32,150 bases of DNA, taken from contig DASTWL010000005.1 of the NCBI GenBank assembly GCA_035765895.1, forward strand, positions 1-32,150. Reading direction: 5' to 3'. A program made the translations under genes and the position numbers. The notes under the pieces are model-generated. The model did no database searches and had not been told where the DNA came from. It saw nothing but the letters and a program-made list of their open reading frames with translations. How positions within the stretch are numbered: the first letter of the stretch is position 1; each line of letters begins with the position of its first letter. The stretch comes from Verrucomicrobiia bacterium. Lineage in GTDB: Bacteria; Verrucomicrobiota; Verrucomicrobiia; Limisphaerales; DSYF01. Positions 14,211-21,440 of the stretch are shown in pieces.

Positions 14211-17200
14211 TCAAGGCGCTACTTCGACGCGGTAGAAAGCCGGCTGGCCGGAGGCGGGCGCAGGCGCGGTGAATGAGTTGATTGCAGACCAACTGGTGGC
14301 GGGCGTCCAGTGAACCAGGTCGCCGCTGGCCAGCACCCGATACGCGCGGCCCGCGACCGTCTGCCAGTCGAGCCGCAAGGCCGGCCCGGGTTGTGGGGTC
14401 GTGGTGAGCTGGAGCTTGGACGTCGCGCTCTTTGGATCCGTGCCGGCGATGAACTCCGCGTAGTCGCTCATGCCGTCGCCGTCGGTGTCGGTGGTGCGCG
14501 TGCGGCCGGGGCTGACGCTCCCGAATTCCGCCTGCTCCCACGCGTCCGAGATGCCGTTGTTGTTGGTGTCCGTGAAGGTGTAATTGCCGGTGAAGGTCAG
14601 GGTGCCGGCCGCGGCCAGGGAGTTCGTTTGCGCCGCGGGCGTGTTGTAGTAGGGCACCGCATTAAACACCACTGAATGCCCGCCGGTTGCAGCGTTGCTG
14701 ACGACAAGGAACGGCCCGCTGTGCGCCACGCCGTCGAGTGTGTAGCTCGCCTGCCAGAGGTTGTTCGAAACAATGAGCGTGCCGGTGTTGATGTTGCTGA
14801 CCGTGATGCTCACGTCATCGAGCAGCCAGCCCGGCCGGGGCGCGGAATCCAGCGAGAAGAGGACGTGCGACCAGACGAGGTAAACCACGTTGCCGAGGTA
14901 GGGCGTGAGATCGATTTCCTGCTGTTCCCAGCCCCCGGAGGTATCGCCGTATTGCGCGAGCGGAATCACCGGCCCGGCGGAGTTGGTCAGAATGTCCAGC
15001 TCGCCGTATTCGATGATGTCGTATTCGCTGCGCGCGGTGAAATCATAGTTGTGCCAGAACTGGAGGGTGGCCTTGTTGCCGCCCACCAGTTCGATGGCCG
15101 GCCCCACGAGATAGGTTTCCACGGCCGAAACATTCGCGCCATCCAGCACGCTGCCCCAGCAGTTCGAGGGCGACCATGCGCTGGTTTCGTTGCCGTTGTG
15201 CGGCGTGCCCAGCGTCCAGCTTGATTCCGTCAGATCGCTGTCCACGATGCTCCAGTTGGTCTTCGTGGCCGTGGTTTCCATGTTGTCGAAGAACGGTGGC
15301 TGCAACGGCTGCAACGTGTGGAAGGTGTAATAGCTGCCCTGGTTGTTGTCCGTGGTGGCGTTGCCGGCCACGTCGCGGCTGACAACTTGATACGAGTAAA
15401 CGGTATTCGGCTTGAGGCCGCTCAACGTGACCTCGTGGTTGAATTCCTTGGCGTCGCGATACGCGGTGCGGTTGTTGCCGAGGCCGGGCGAACCTTCCCA
15501 GAATTGCACCAGGGCATCGGCGGGTTCGGACGTGTCCCAGCTGACCACGCAGTCCTGGTAATCCGGCGCGGCCGCCACGTTCGTGATGTCGGGCGCAATG
15601 GTGTCCACCACCGCCACGGCGGAAACCGTGCTGCCGGCTGAGGCGTCGAAATACGAGGCGTGCAGCGTGTCGCCATCCTGGGCGCGCAACTGACCTGGCC
15701 CGGCAGTGTTCGTGGCCGGCACAAGGGTGATGGTGCCGCGGAAAAGGCCGGGCAACGTCGTTTCGGTGAGCGCGACCGGCACCCCGCCGGTTTGTGTGCT
15801 GCTGTCGAACGTCACATTCAGCGTGCCGCCGCCGGCAAGATCGGAATCGCCCACCTCGACCGTGACCACGCCGGGCACGGGATAGGCGCTGTTGTCGAGC
15901 GCGATGCTGCCCGCGCCGTTCAGGCCGGGCACGAGGAAGTTGAGCATGTTGTGCAGCAAAGTTGTCCGGGTGTTGGGTGCGTTGCCGGTGTCCGGGACGG
16001 TGTCGAGCGGGAAGGAAAGAAACACCACGCGGCCCCGGCTGTCCTGACCGGTCCGCGGGAAGCGCACGCCGCAGGGCTGGCTGCTGGCCGCGTCGAGGAA
16101 AACCGGCACCGCGTCCGCCGTCGGCGTGATGGTGTCGCTGACGTTGGGGGACTGGCTGATGGTTTGCCAGAAATCCGAATCGTAATTCGAGTAGCTCAGT
16201 TCCAGGCTCATGCCGGACGAAATCGCCTCGGCCGGCAGGCCGTCGGCCACATCCACCCCGAGTCCGCCGTTGTCCTCGTCGAAGGTGGCGACGTGCAGGA
16301 TGTTCGAACGGAATGCCAGCGTGGCGGCGGCCGTGCCCATGCGGGAAAGCAATTCCATGGACGTCAGGCACAAGGCGCCGCCGTTTGTGACGTAGCCGGT
16401 CAACAACGTGAATTCATCGCCGGAAAGCCCCTGATAGCCGATGAATCCGCCATAAAGGCTGTCGTTCAGGCGCCACAGCACCGCGCGGTAGCCTTGGAGC
16501 GTGGTCAGGGGCGGGTCGCCCAACGTGTTGACGTCCCAGATTTCGTAGGGAACCCCGGTTTGATTCAGCGGATCCGTGTAGGAGCTCTGAGGAATGACCG
16601 GGCTGTCGTCGCCGCCGTCGGTGAACGGTGTGTAGGCGTCCACGAACAGCAGGGGCGGCGGCGGCACCACGACAAAGCTGAAATTCGCGCCGCCGTTGTT
16701 GTTCGTCGCGGCGTTGCCCGCCGCGTCGGTGGAACTCACGGCAAAATAGTAAGTCGCACCGGCCTGCAAGCCGTGCAGCGCGAGTGAATGCGCGGTGACG
16801 AGGTCGAGGTTGGATGCGGCCAGCGTGAGACTTGTGTTGGTGCCGAAGCGGACCAGCGAGGTCGCGGGTTCGTCGGTGGCCCACGAGATGACCACGCTGC
16901 CAAATTCATTGGTGGCGGCCACGCTGGTGAGCACCGGCGGATTCAGATCCGCAATGGCCGTGGCGCTGCGGGTTGCTCCCGCGGAAACATCCGCGTAGCT
17001 GGCCGTGATGGTGTCGCCATGCGCGATGTGCAACCGGCCATCTGCAATCACCGGAGCCAGCGCGGTGGCCACGCTGCCGGTAAAGATGCCGCTGGTGCCT
17101 GCGGGCAGCAGCGTGACGTTGAGCGGCGTCGTCTGGGTGCTGCTCGTCAGGGCGGCGCCCAGGGAAGCCTGTCCGGCGCGATCGGAATCCACGACCGTTA

Positions 17201-19349
17201 CCTGCACCGTTGCAGGCACGGTGTAGGCGTGCCGGTTCAGATAGACCAGCCCGTTGCCCGGAGGCAAAAACGCGGCGGACGTCACGAGTGCGAAATCCTG
17301 GTCCACGGCCGCGGTGTCGCGGCGCGCATCCTCCACGATGTGCGGGGCGCGCACGCGAATGACGTATTCGCCCGGCTTGGGCGTGGCGAGGTGCACGCCT
17401 TCCACGTTGTTCAGAGGGTCGCTCGCCGTCGCGTTCGGAATGGATTCGCCAGCCGCGAACTGGTTCCCGCGATACACCGTGCCGTCGGGCCCGACAACCT
17501 CGAGGTCCAGGTCGTTCACCAGCGCCGGAATCGCCGCGGGCAACGCGGGCACGTCGGTGTAGGCGAGCGTGACTTTGAGCGGTTCGCCGCTGTCGCCCAC
17601 CACGACGCGGCGCTCGAATACGCCGTTGTTGGTGAGCAACACAGTCTGGTCCACGAAGTCGTAGCCGCGGGGCGCGCCGATGAGTTCGGTCAAATCAATG
17701 CGGCCCCAGCCCTCGTCGTTGTTGGGCACCGGCTCCGTGCCGAAACTGTCATCCATGTCCACGGCGGAATTGATCAACGCGGCCTTCACCAGGGCGGGCG
17801 AGGGTGTCTGGCCGAAGTAATTGCTGCGGTAATACTGCACGAACACCGCGGCTGCGCCTGAGGCGTGCGGGCCGGCCTGGCTCGTGCCGCCCTGATACAT
17901 GTAGTTCTGTGAAATGTCCGCCCAGGCGTTGTTGTCATCGGCATATACGGAGCGCAGCGAGGCGATCCAGGTGCCGGGCGCGACGACGTCCGGCTTGATG
18001 CGGCCGTCTTCGCACGGGCCGCGGCTGGAGAAATCCGCCATGGCGTCCTCGCCGTCGGCGTAAATCAGGAAATCAAACCGGTTGTTCTGCGAGGCACCGG
18101 TGGCGATGACATTCTTCGCGACCGCCGGACTGCCCACGGTTTGTTCGCCCGGCCCCGCGTTGCCGGCGGAGAACTCGAGAATGTAAGGTTGATCGCCGGC
18201 CCTGTTCGTATCCGCATCCCGGACGAGCGCATCGAATTCCATCGCGCTCAGGTCGTAACGCCCCTGCGTATCGTCCCCCCAGCTGTTGGATCCGATGTCC
18301 GCGCCGGCGCTCTTGGCGTCGTGCGTGAGCGGCTCGAAGCTCGGGTCCTCATACATGTAATTGCCCAGACCGTCGAAGATGCGCTGGGCGACCAGGCTCG
18401 CGCCCGGCGCGACGCCGAGGCCGTAACGGTAGCCGTTTTCGTCCGTTTCACCGGTGGCGGCATTGCCGGCGATGATGCCGGCGACGTGTGTGCCGTGACT
18501 GTGTTCGTCCGCCGCATCCGTCAGGGCGCCGTAGTAGAAGAGCGCCTTCACGCGGCCCGCGATGTCGGGATGCATGGCATTGGTGTCGCCGCTGTCGAGG
18601 CCGCTGTCCGCCACCGCCACCGTGACGCCGGCGCCGGTGTAGCCGAGTTGCTGCACCACGGCATCCGTGCCGGCGTTGCCATCGTCGCCCGCGACGATTT
18701 TGGTGGCGATCTCGTCTTTCAATTTGAAATGCGGCGCCGGCTCTATCCACAGCACGGCCGGCGACGCGGCCAGCGTGGACAATTGGTTGGCCGGAACGGT
18801 GCCGCGCAGGATGGTGCCCTGGCGCAGACCGCTTTCGCCGGCGACGCGGCGAAAGCGCCCGCGCGCGGCGGCGACCGCTGCGGGTTGGGCGCGGGGTGCG
18901 AGGAGAACGTTCACCTCCAGGTCAATCGCCGGCTGGCCCTTTTGGGCGGCGGTCGAGGCGGCGCGGGCGAGTTGCGCGTGAATTTTATGCTCCGGCTTGT
19001 AGGGACCGACCCAACGCACGAAGGGCAGGGCGCGAAGTTGTCCAGGCGGCACCTGGTTCAAGGCGGCCACAAATGCGTCGTCGGGCACGTAAGTCAGCAA
19101 GTCCGCGCCCAGAGCTGCGATTTGATCCCGTTGGGCGGGCGTGGGCGCGGCTTCAAATTGGACGAGGAACAAGCCATTCGTGGGCGTGGTGTCGTTGGTG
19201 GCTCGCGCGGCGGTTGCCGCCGGCGGCGGGGTGATGATGCGCTCGTTGCGCAGATGGATGGTTTTTTCGGACGGAGCGGCGAAGGCGGAGGTCAGCGTCA
19301 ACCCAAGGGCGAACGCCAGCCAGACGGCACGACGAAGTGGGACAAACAT
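14211..19349 (-). CDS. Giant secreted subtilisin-like (S8) serine protease with duplicated Ig/FN3 modules and EF-hand-like tail
   Basis: 1712 residues. Residues 1-25 form a signal peptide ending AFA|AP. The S8 domain spans about 235-560, with catalytic Asp248 (VADSGLD), His285 (HGTHVAG), oxyanion Asn397 (SAGN) and Ser490 in GGTSQAGPHASG; the usual GTSMATPH is changed. A jelly-roll-like domain follows to about 695. A two-domain module of about 195 residues (Ig-like plus fibronectin-III-like) occurs twice, at 699-893 and 1146-1345, separated by a roughly 240-residue domain ('LLFVDAYTPFTDGGDDSP', like a peptidase-associated fold). A MAM-like domain lies near 1352-1518. Calcium-type motifs DTNNNGISDAWE (about 1594) and DTDGDGMSDYAE (about 1621) precede a 70-residue C-terminal beta domain. 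An extracellular protease is likely. A sigma70-like promoter lies just upstream. Confidence 0.92.
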   Translation of the reverse strand: MFVPLRRAVWLAFALGLTLTSAFAAPSEKTIHLRNERIITPPPAATAARATNDTTPTNGLFLVQFEAAPTPAQRDQIAALGADLLTYVPDDAFVAALNQVPPGQLRALPFVRWVGPYKPEHKIHAQLARAASTAAQKGQPAIDLEVNVLLAPRAQPAAVAAARGRFRRVAGESGLRQGTILRGTVPANQLSTLAASPAVLWIEPAPHFKLKDEIATKIVAGDDGNAGTDAVVQQLGYTGAGVTVAVADSGLDSGDTNAMHPDIAGRVKALFYYGALTDAADEHSHGTHVAGIIAGNAATGETDENGYRYGLGVAPGASLVAQRIFDGLGNYMYEDPSFEPLTHDAKSAGADIGSNSWGDDTQGRYDLSAMEFDALVRDADTNRAGDQPYILEFSAGNAGPGEQTVGSPAVAKNVIATGASQNNRFDFLIYADGEDAMADFSSRGPCEDGRIKPDVVAPGTWIASLRSVYADDNNAWADISQNYMYQGGTSQAGPHASGAAAVFVQYYRSNYFGQTPSPALVKAALINSAVDMDDSFGTEPVPNNDEGWGRIDLTELIGAPRGYDFVDQTVLLTNNGVFERRVVVGDSGEPLKVTLAYTDVPALPAAIPALVNDLDLEVVGPDGTVYRGNQFAAGESIPNATASDPLNNVEGVHLATPKPGEYVIRVRAPHIVEDARRDTAAVDQDFALVTSAAFLPPGNGLVYLNRHAYTVPATVQVTVVDSDRAGQASLGAALTSSTQTTPLNVTLLPAGTSGIFTGSVATALAPVIADGRLHIAHGDTITASYADVSAGATRSATAIADLNPPVLTSVAATNEFGSVVISWATDEPATSLVRFGTNTSLTLAASNLDLVTAHSLALHGLQAGATYYFAVSSTDAAGNAATNNNGGANFSFVVVPPPPLLFVDAYTPFTDGGDDSPVIPQSSYTDPLNQTGVPYEIWDVNTLGDPPLTTLQGYRAVLWRLNDSLYGGFIGYQGLSGDEFTLLTGYVTNGGALCLTSMELLSRMGTAAATLAFRSNILHVATFDEDNGGLGVDVADGLPAEAISSGMSLELSYSNYDSDFWQTISQSPNVSDTITPTADAVPVFLDAASSQPCGVRFPRTGQDSRGRVVFLSFPLDTVPDTGNAPNTRTTLLHNMLNFLVPGLNGAGSIALDNSAYPVPGVVTVEVGDSDLAGGGTLNVTFDSSTQTGGVPVALTETTLPGLFRGTITLVPATNTAGPGQLRAQDGDTLHASYFDASAGSTVSAVAVVDTIAPDITNVAAAPDYQDCVVSWDTSEPADALVQFWEGSPGLGNNRTAYRDAKEFNHEVTLSGLKPNTVYSYQVVSRDVAGNATTDNNQGSYYTFHTLQPLQPPFFDNMETTATKTNWSIVDSDLTESSWTLGTPHNGNETSAWSPSNCWGSVLDGANVSAVETYLVGPAIELVGGNKATLQFWHNYDFTARSEYDIIEYGELDILTNSAGPVIPLAQYGDTSGGWEQQEIDLTPYLGNVVYLVWSHVLFSLDSAPRPGWLLDDVSITVSNINTGTLIVSNNLWQASYTLDGVAHSGPFLVVSNAATGGHSVVFNAVPYYNTPAAQTNSLAAAGTLTFTGNYTFTDTNNNGISDAWEQAEFGSVSPGRTRTTDTDGDGMSDYAEFIAGTDPKSATSKLQLTTTPQPGPALRLDWQTVAGRAYRVLASGDLVHWTPATSWSAINSFTAPAPASGQPAFYRVEVAP

Positions 19350-19358
19350 GACGCTGGC

Positions 19359-19387
19359 ACATTACGCTGTTCCCCGGTGTCAGACAA
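19359..19387 (-). promoter_or_regulatory. Sigma70-like promoter of the S8 protease gene
   Basis: Read on the minus strand, TTGTCT (19387-19382) and TAATGT (19364-19359) are separated by exactly 17 bp. The -10 box ends 9 bases before the ATG at 19349, so the transcript would have only a few untranslated bases. No Shine-Dalgarno sequence is present before the ATG, which fits a leaderless or nearly leaderless mRNA. Confidence 0.5.
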
Positions 19388-19408
19388 GTGCATGGGAAAT
19401 CGCCATCA

Positions 19409-19436
19409 TTGCCTCCCCGGGCTCACCCGCTACACT
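19409..19436 (+). promoter_or_regulatory. Sigma70-like promoter of the HAD-NUDIX/folB operon
   Basis: TTGCCT (19409-19414) and TACACT (19431-19436) are 16 bp apart. The ATG at 19446 is 9 bases after the -10 box, predicting a leader of about 2-4 bases. It lies back-to-back with the promoter of the protease gene. Confidence 0.45.
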
Positions 19437-19445
19437 GCGTGGCAC

Positions 19446-20528
19446 ATGATTCGCAACATCATCTTCGACTGGTCGGGCACGTTGGTGGATGACCTGCCCG
19501 CCGTGTGGAAGGCGTCCAATTTCGTGCTGACCCAGGCGGGCCGGCCGGAGATGTCGCTGGACGAATTTCGGGCCGAGTTCTGCCTGCCGTTTACGACGTT
19601 TTACGACAAACACACCCCGGGCGTGCCGCTGCCGCGGCTGGAGGGCTGGTTTCACGAAAGTTTCCGCGCCGCGCAGGATTCGGTATGCGCGCTGCCGCAC
19701 GCACAGGAGTTTCTGGAGTTCTGCCGCGCCCGGCAGGTGCGGACGTTTCTGTTGAGCACGGTGCATCCCGATTATTGGGTGATCCAGTCCAGCGTGACCG
19801 GCTTTGCGCCGTTCATCGAAACGCCCTACACCGGGGTTTGGGACAAGCGGCAGAAGATTCACGACATCCTGGTGCAGCACGGGCTGAAGGCCGGGGAGAC
19901 GCTCTTCATCGGCGACATGGAGCACGACATCGAAACGGCGCGGCATGGCGGCATCCATTCGTGCGCGGTCCTGACGGGCTACAACACGCTGGGGCAGTTG
20001 CGCCGGGCGCAGCCGGATTTGATTGTCGAGCACTTGCGCGAGCTGCGTGACATTTTGCAGCAAAACGCAATGCATTTGCGGCCGCCGTCCGCCGCGGTCG
20101 GTGCGGCTCATCCGCCGGTGGTCACGGTGGGTGGGCTGGTTTTCAACGGCGCCGGGGAGGTGTTGTTGGTGCGCACGCACAAATGGTCGAATCTGTGGGG
20201 CATTCCGGGCGGCAAGGTGAAGTGGGGCGAGCCCTGCGAAGACGCGTTGCGGCGCGAACTCAAGGAGGAAACCAATCTCGACCTCACGGACATCCGTTTC
20301 GTGCTGGTGCAGGACTGCATTCATTCAACGGAGTTTTACCGCGACGCACATTTCGTGCTGTTGAATTACACGTGCCGGGCTGCGTTGCCGGTGGACGTGG
20401 TGTTGAACGACGAAGCGCAGGAGTTTCGCTGGGTGCCGCTGGCCGAGGCGCCGCGCCTGCCGTTGAACCGGCCGACGCAAATCCTCATCCAGGCCGTGCA
20501 AGCGAACGGCGCCCAAGCCCAGGCCTGA
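19446..20528 (+). CDS. HAD-like hydrolase fused to a NUDIX hydrolase
   Basis: 360 residues from ATG 19446; the frame is open far upstream but that part lies inside the opposite-strand protease gene and before the promoter. Residues 1-205 are a HAD domain: motif I D8-W-S-G-T12, a cap (about 15-80), motif II LLST (102-105), a motif III lysine near 134/137, and motif IV FIGDMEHD (154-161). The second motif I acid is Ser instead of Asp. Residues 225-350 are a NUDIX domain with the full box from G256: G-x5-E262-x7-REL-KEE (270-275), where the final Gly is Asn277. NUDIX enzymes cleave nucleoside-diphosphate-X bonds and HAD enzymes remove phosphates. folB follows after 3 bp, so a role in converting dihydroneopterin triphosphate to dihydroneopterin is plausible; this is inference. 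Confidence 0.88.
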   Translation: MIRNIIFDWSGTLVDDLPAVWKASNFVLTQAGRPEMSLDEFRAEFCLPFTTFYDKHTPGVPLPRLEGWFHESFRAAQDSVCALPHAQEFLEFCRARQVRTFLLSTVHPDYWVIQSSVTGFAPFIETPYTGVWDKRQKIHDILVQHGLKAGETLFIGDMEHDIETARHGGIHSCAVLTGYNTLGQLRRAQPDLIVEHLRELRDILQQNAMHLRPPSAAVGAAHPPVVTVGGLVFNGAGEVLLVRTHKWSNLWGIPGGKVKWGEPCEDALRRELKEETNLDLTDIRFVLVQDCIHSTEFYRDAHFVLLNYTCRAALPVDVVLNDEAQEFRWVPLAEAPRLPLNRPTQILIQAVQANGAQAQA

Positions 20529-20531
20529 GCC

Positions 20532-20921
20532 ATGTCCAAAATCTGCCTCACCGATCTCGAAGTGCTCTATCACGTCGGCGTGCCGGATGCCGAACGCGCC
20601 ACGGCACAGCGCCTGTTGATCACCGTGGAAATGGAATACGACTTTCGCGCTGCGGCGGCGAGTGACCGCCTGGACCAGACGATTGATTATTATGCGGTCG
20701 CGCAACGCCTGCTGCGGTTTGGCGAGGGCCGAAGCTGGAAACTGCTGGAGCGGCTGGTAACGGAGATTTGCGACCTGGTGCTGGCGGAGTTCAACGCGGA
20801 GCGCGTCAACGTGACAGTGAAGAAATTCATCATCCCGCAGGCCCGCTACGTGAGTGTCCAACTGGCCAAACACCGGGGGCGCGACGACCTGGGCGTTCAG
20901 CCCGGCACGCCGCCGATATAG
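20532..20921 (+). CDS. folB: Dihydroneopterin aldolase (FolB)
   Basis: 129 residues, normal length. 'ICLTDLEVLYHVGVPDAERATAQRLLITVEMEYD' matches the FolB start with the conserved GVxxxER (Glu21). 'AAASDRLDQTIDYYAVAQRLLRF' is the family's SDxLxxTIDYxxV segment, followed by 'SWKLLERLVTEICDLVLAEF' with the pterin-anchoring Glu73. The catalytic lysine is K97 or K98 in TVKKFIIPQARYVSV. FolB splits 7,8-dihydroneopterin into 6-hydroxymethyl-dihydropterin and glycolaldehyde in folate synthesis, in the cytoplasm. It is co-directional with the HAD-NUDIX gene (3-bp gap) and its last 25 bp overlap the opposite-strand CBS gene. A FolX-type epimerase role is less likely. Confidence 0.85.
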   Translation: MSKICLTDLEVLYHVGVPDAERATAQRLLITVEMEYDFRAAAASDRLDQTIDYYAVAQRLLRFGEGRSWKLLERLVTEICDLVLAEFNAERVNVTVKKFIIPQARYVSVQLAKHRGRDDLGVQPGTPPI

Positions 20922-21343
20922 GCCTGCAACTGCTCGATTGCGGCGCGTTGGGCGGAAATGACGGAGTTCACCAGGTCGCCGATGGACACGAGGCCGGCGA
21001 GCTGGCCGTTCACCAGCACCGGCAAATGACGCACCCGGTGGTTCGTCATCAGCCGCAGGCATTCCTCCACTGTGTGCCCCGGCGTCACGGAAATGATCCC
21101 GCCGGAAATGATTTCGCGCACTTGCGTGGACTTCGAAGACTTGCCCTGAAGCACCACTTTGCGTGTGTAGTCGCGTTCCGAAAGAATGCCAATCAAACGT
21201 CCGGCGTCCACGACGGCGAGCGCGCCGATGTTTTTTTCCGCCATCGTTTTGATGGCGTCAAACACCGTCGTCTCGGGCGTCACGCTGTAAACATTGCTGC
21301 CCTTGGCCTCAAGGATTTCGCTGATGGTGGTTGTGTCGATCAT
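20897..21343 (-). CDS. Two-CBS-domain protein
   Basis: 148 residues composed of two CBS motifs: about residues 8-65 ('VYSVTPETTVFDAIKTMAEKNIGALAVVD...GILSERDYTRKV') and 75-135 ('IISVTPGHTVEECLRLMTNHRVRHLPVLV...LVSIGDLVNSVI'). Such stand-alone pairs bind adenine nucleotides (AMP, ATP, S-adenosylmethionine) and act as cytoplasmic sensors of unknown partners. The gene is transcribed alone from a putative promoter at 21368-21396 and overlaps folB tail-to-tail by 25 bp. Nothing in the neighbourhood names the regulated partner. Confidence 0.9.
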   Translation of the reverse strand: MIDTTTISEILEAKGSNVYSVTPETTVFDAIKTMAEKNIGALAVVDAGRLIGILSERDYTRKVVLQGKSSKSTQVREIISGGIISVTPGHTVEECLRLMTNHRVRHLPVLVNGQLAGLVSIGDLVNSVISAQRAAIEQLQAYIGGVPG

Positions 21344-21367
21344 AGTGCTGCGGGGGTTCTTGTCGCG

Positions 21368-21396
21368 AACATAGCACTGCCGTGGGACAGCGTCAT
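21368..21396 (-). promoter_or_regulatory. Sigma70-like promoter of the CBS gene
   Basis: On the minus strand, ATGACG (21396-21391) and TATGTT (21373-21368) are separated by 17 bp. The start site would fall near 21361, giving a leader of about 17 bases before the ATG at 21343. Confidence 0.4.
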
Positions 21397-21440
21397 CCGG
21401 AATTTCCTTTCGCCGGAATTTTTTTGCGGGGGCGGAAACC

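Noticed and set aside
18141-19445. Upstream in-frame extension of the HAD-NUDIX gene
   Set aside because: It runs through the opposite-strand protease gene and its promoter. The recognisable HAD start and the promoter at 19409-19436 both indicate ATG 19446.
21397-21425. Direct repeat CCGGAATTT followed by a T-run, considered as a terminator
   Set aside because: The copies are direct, not inverted, so no hairpin precedes the T-run.
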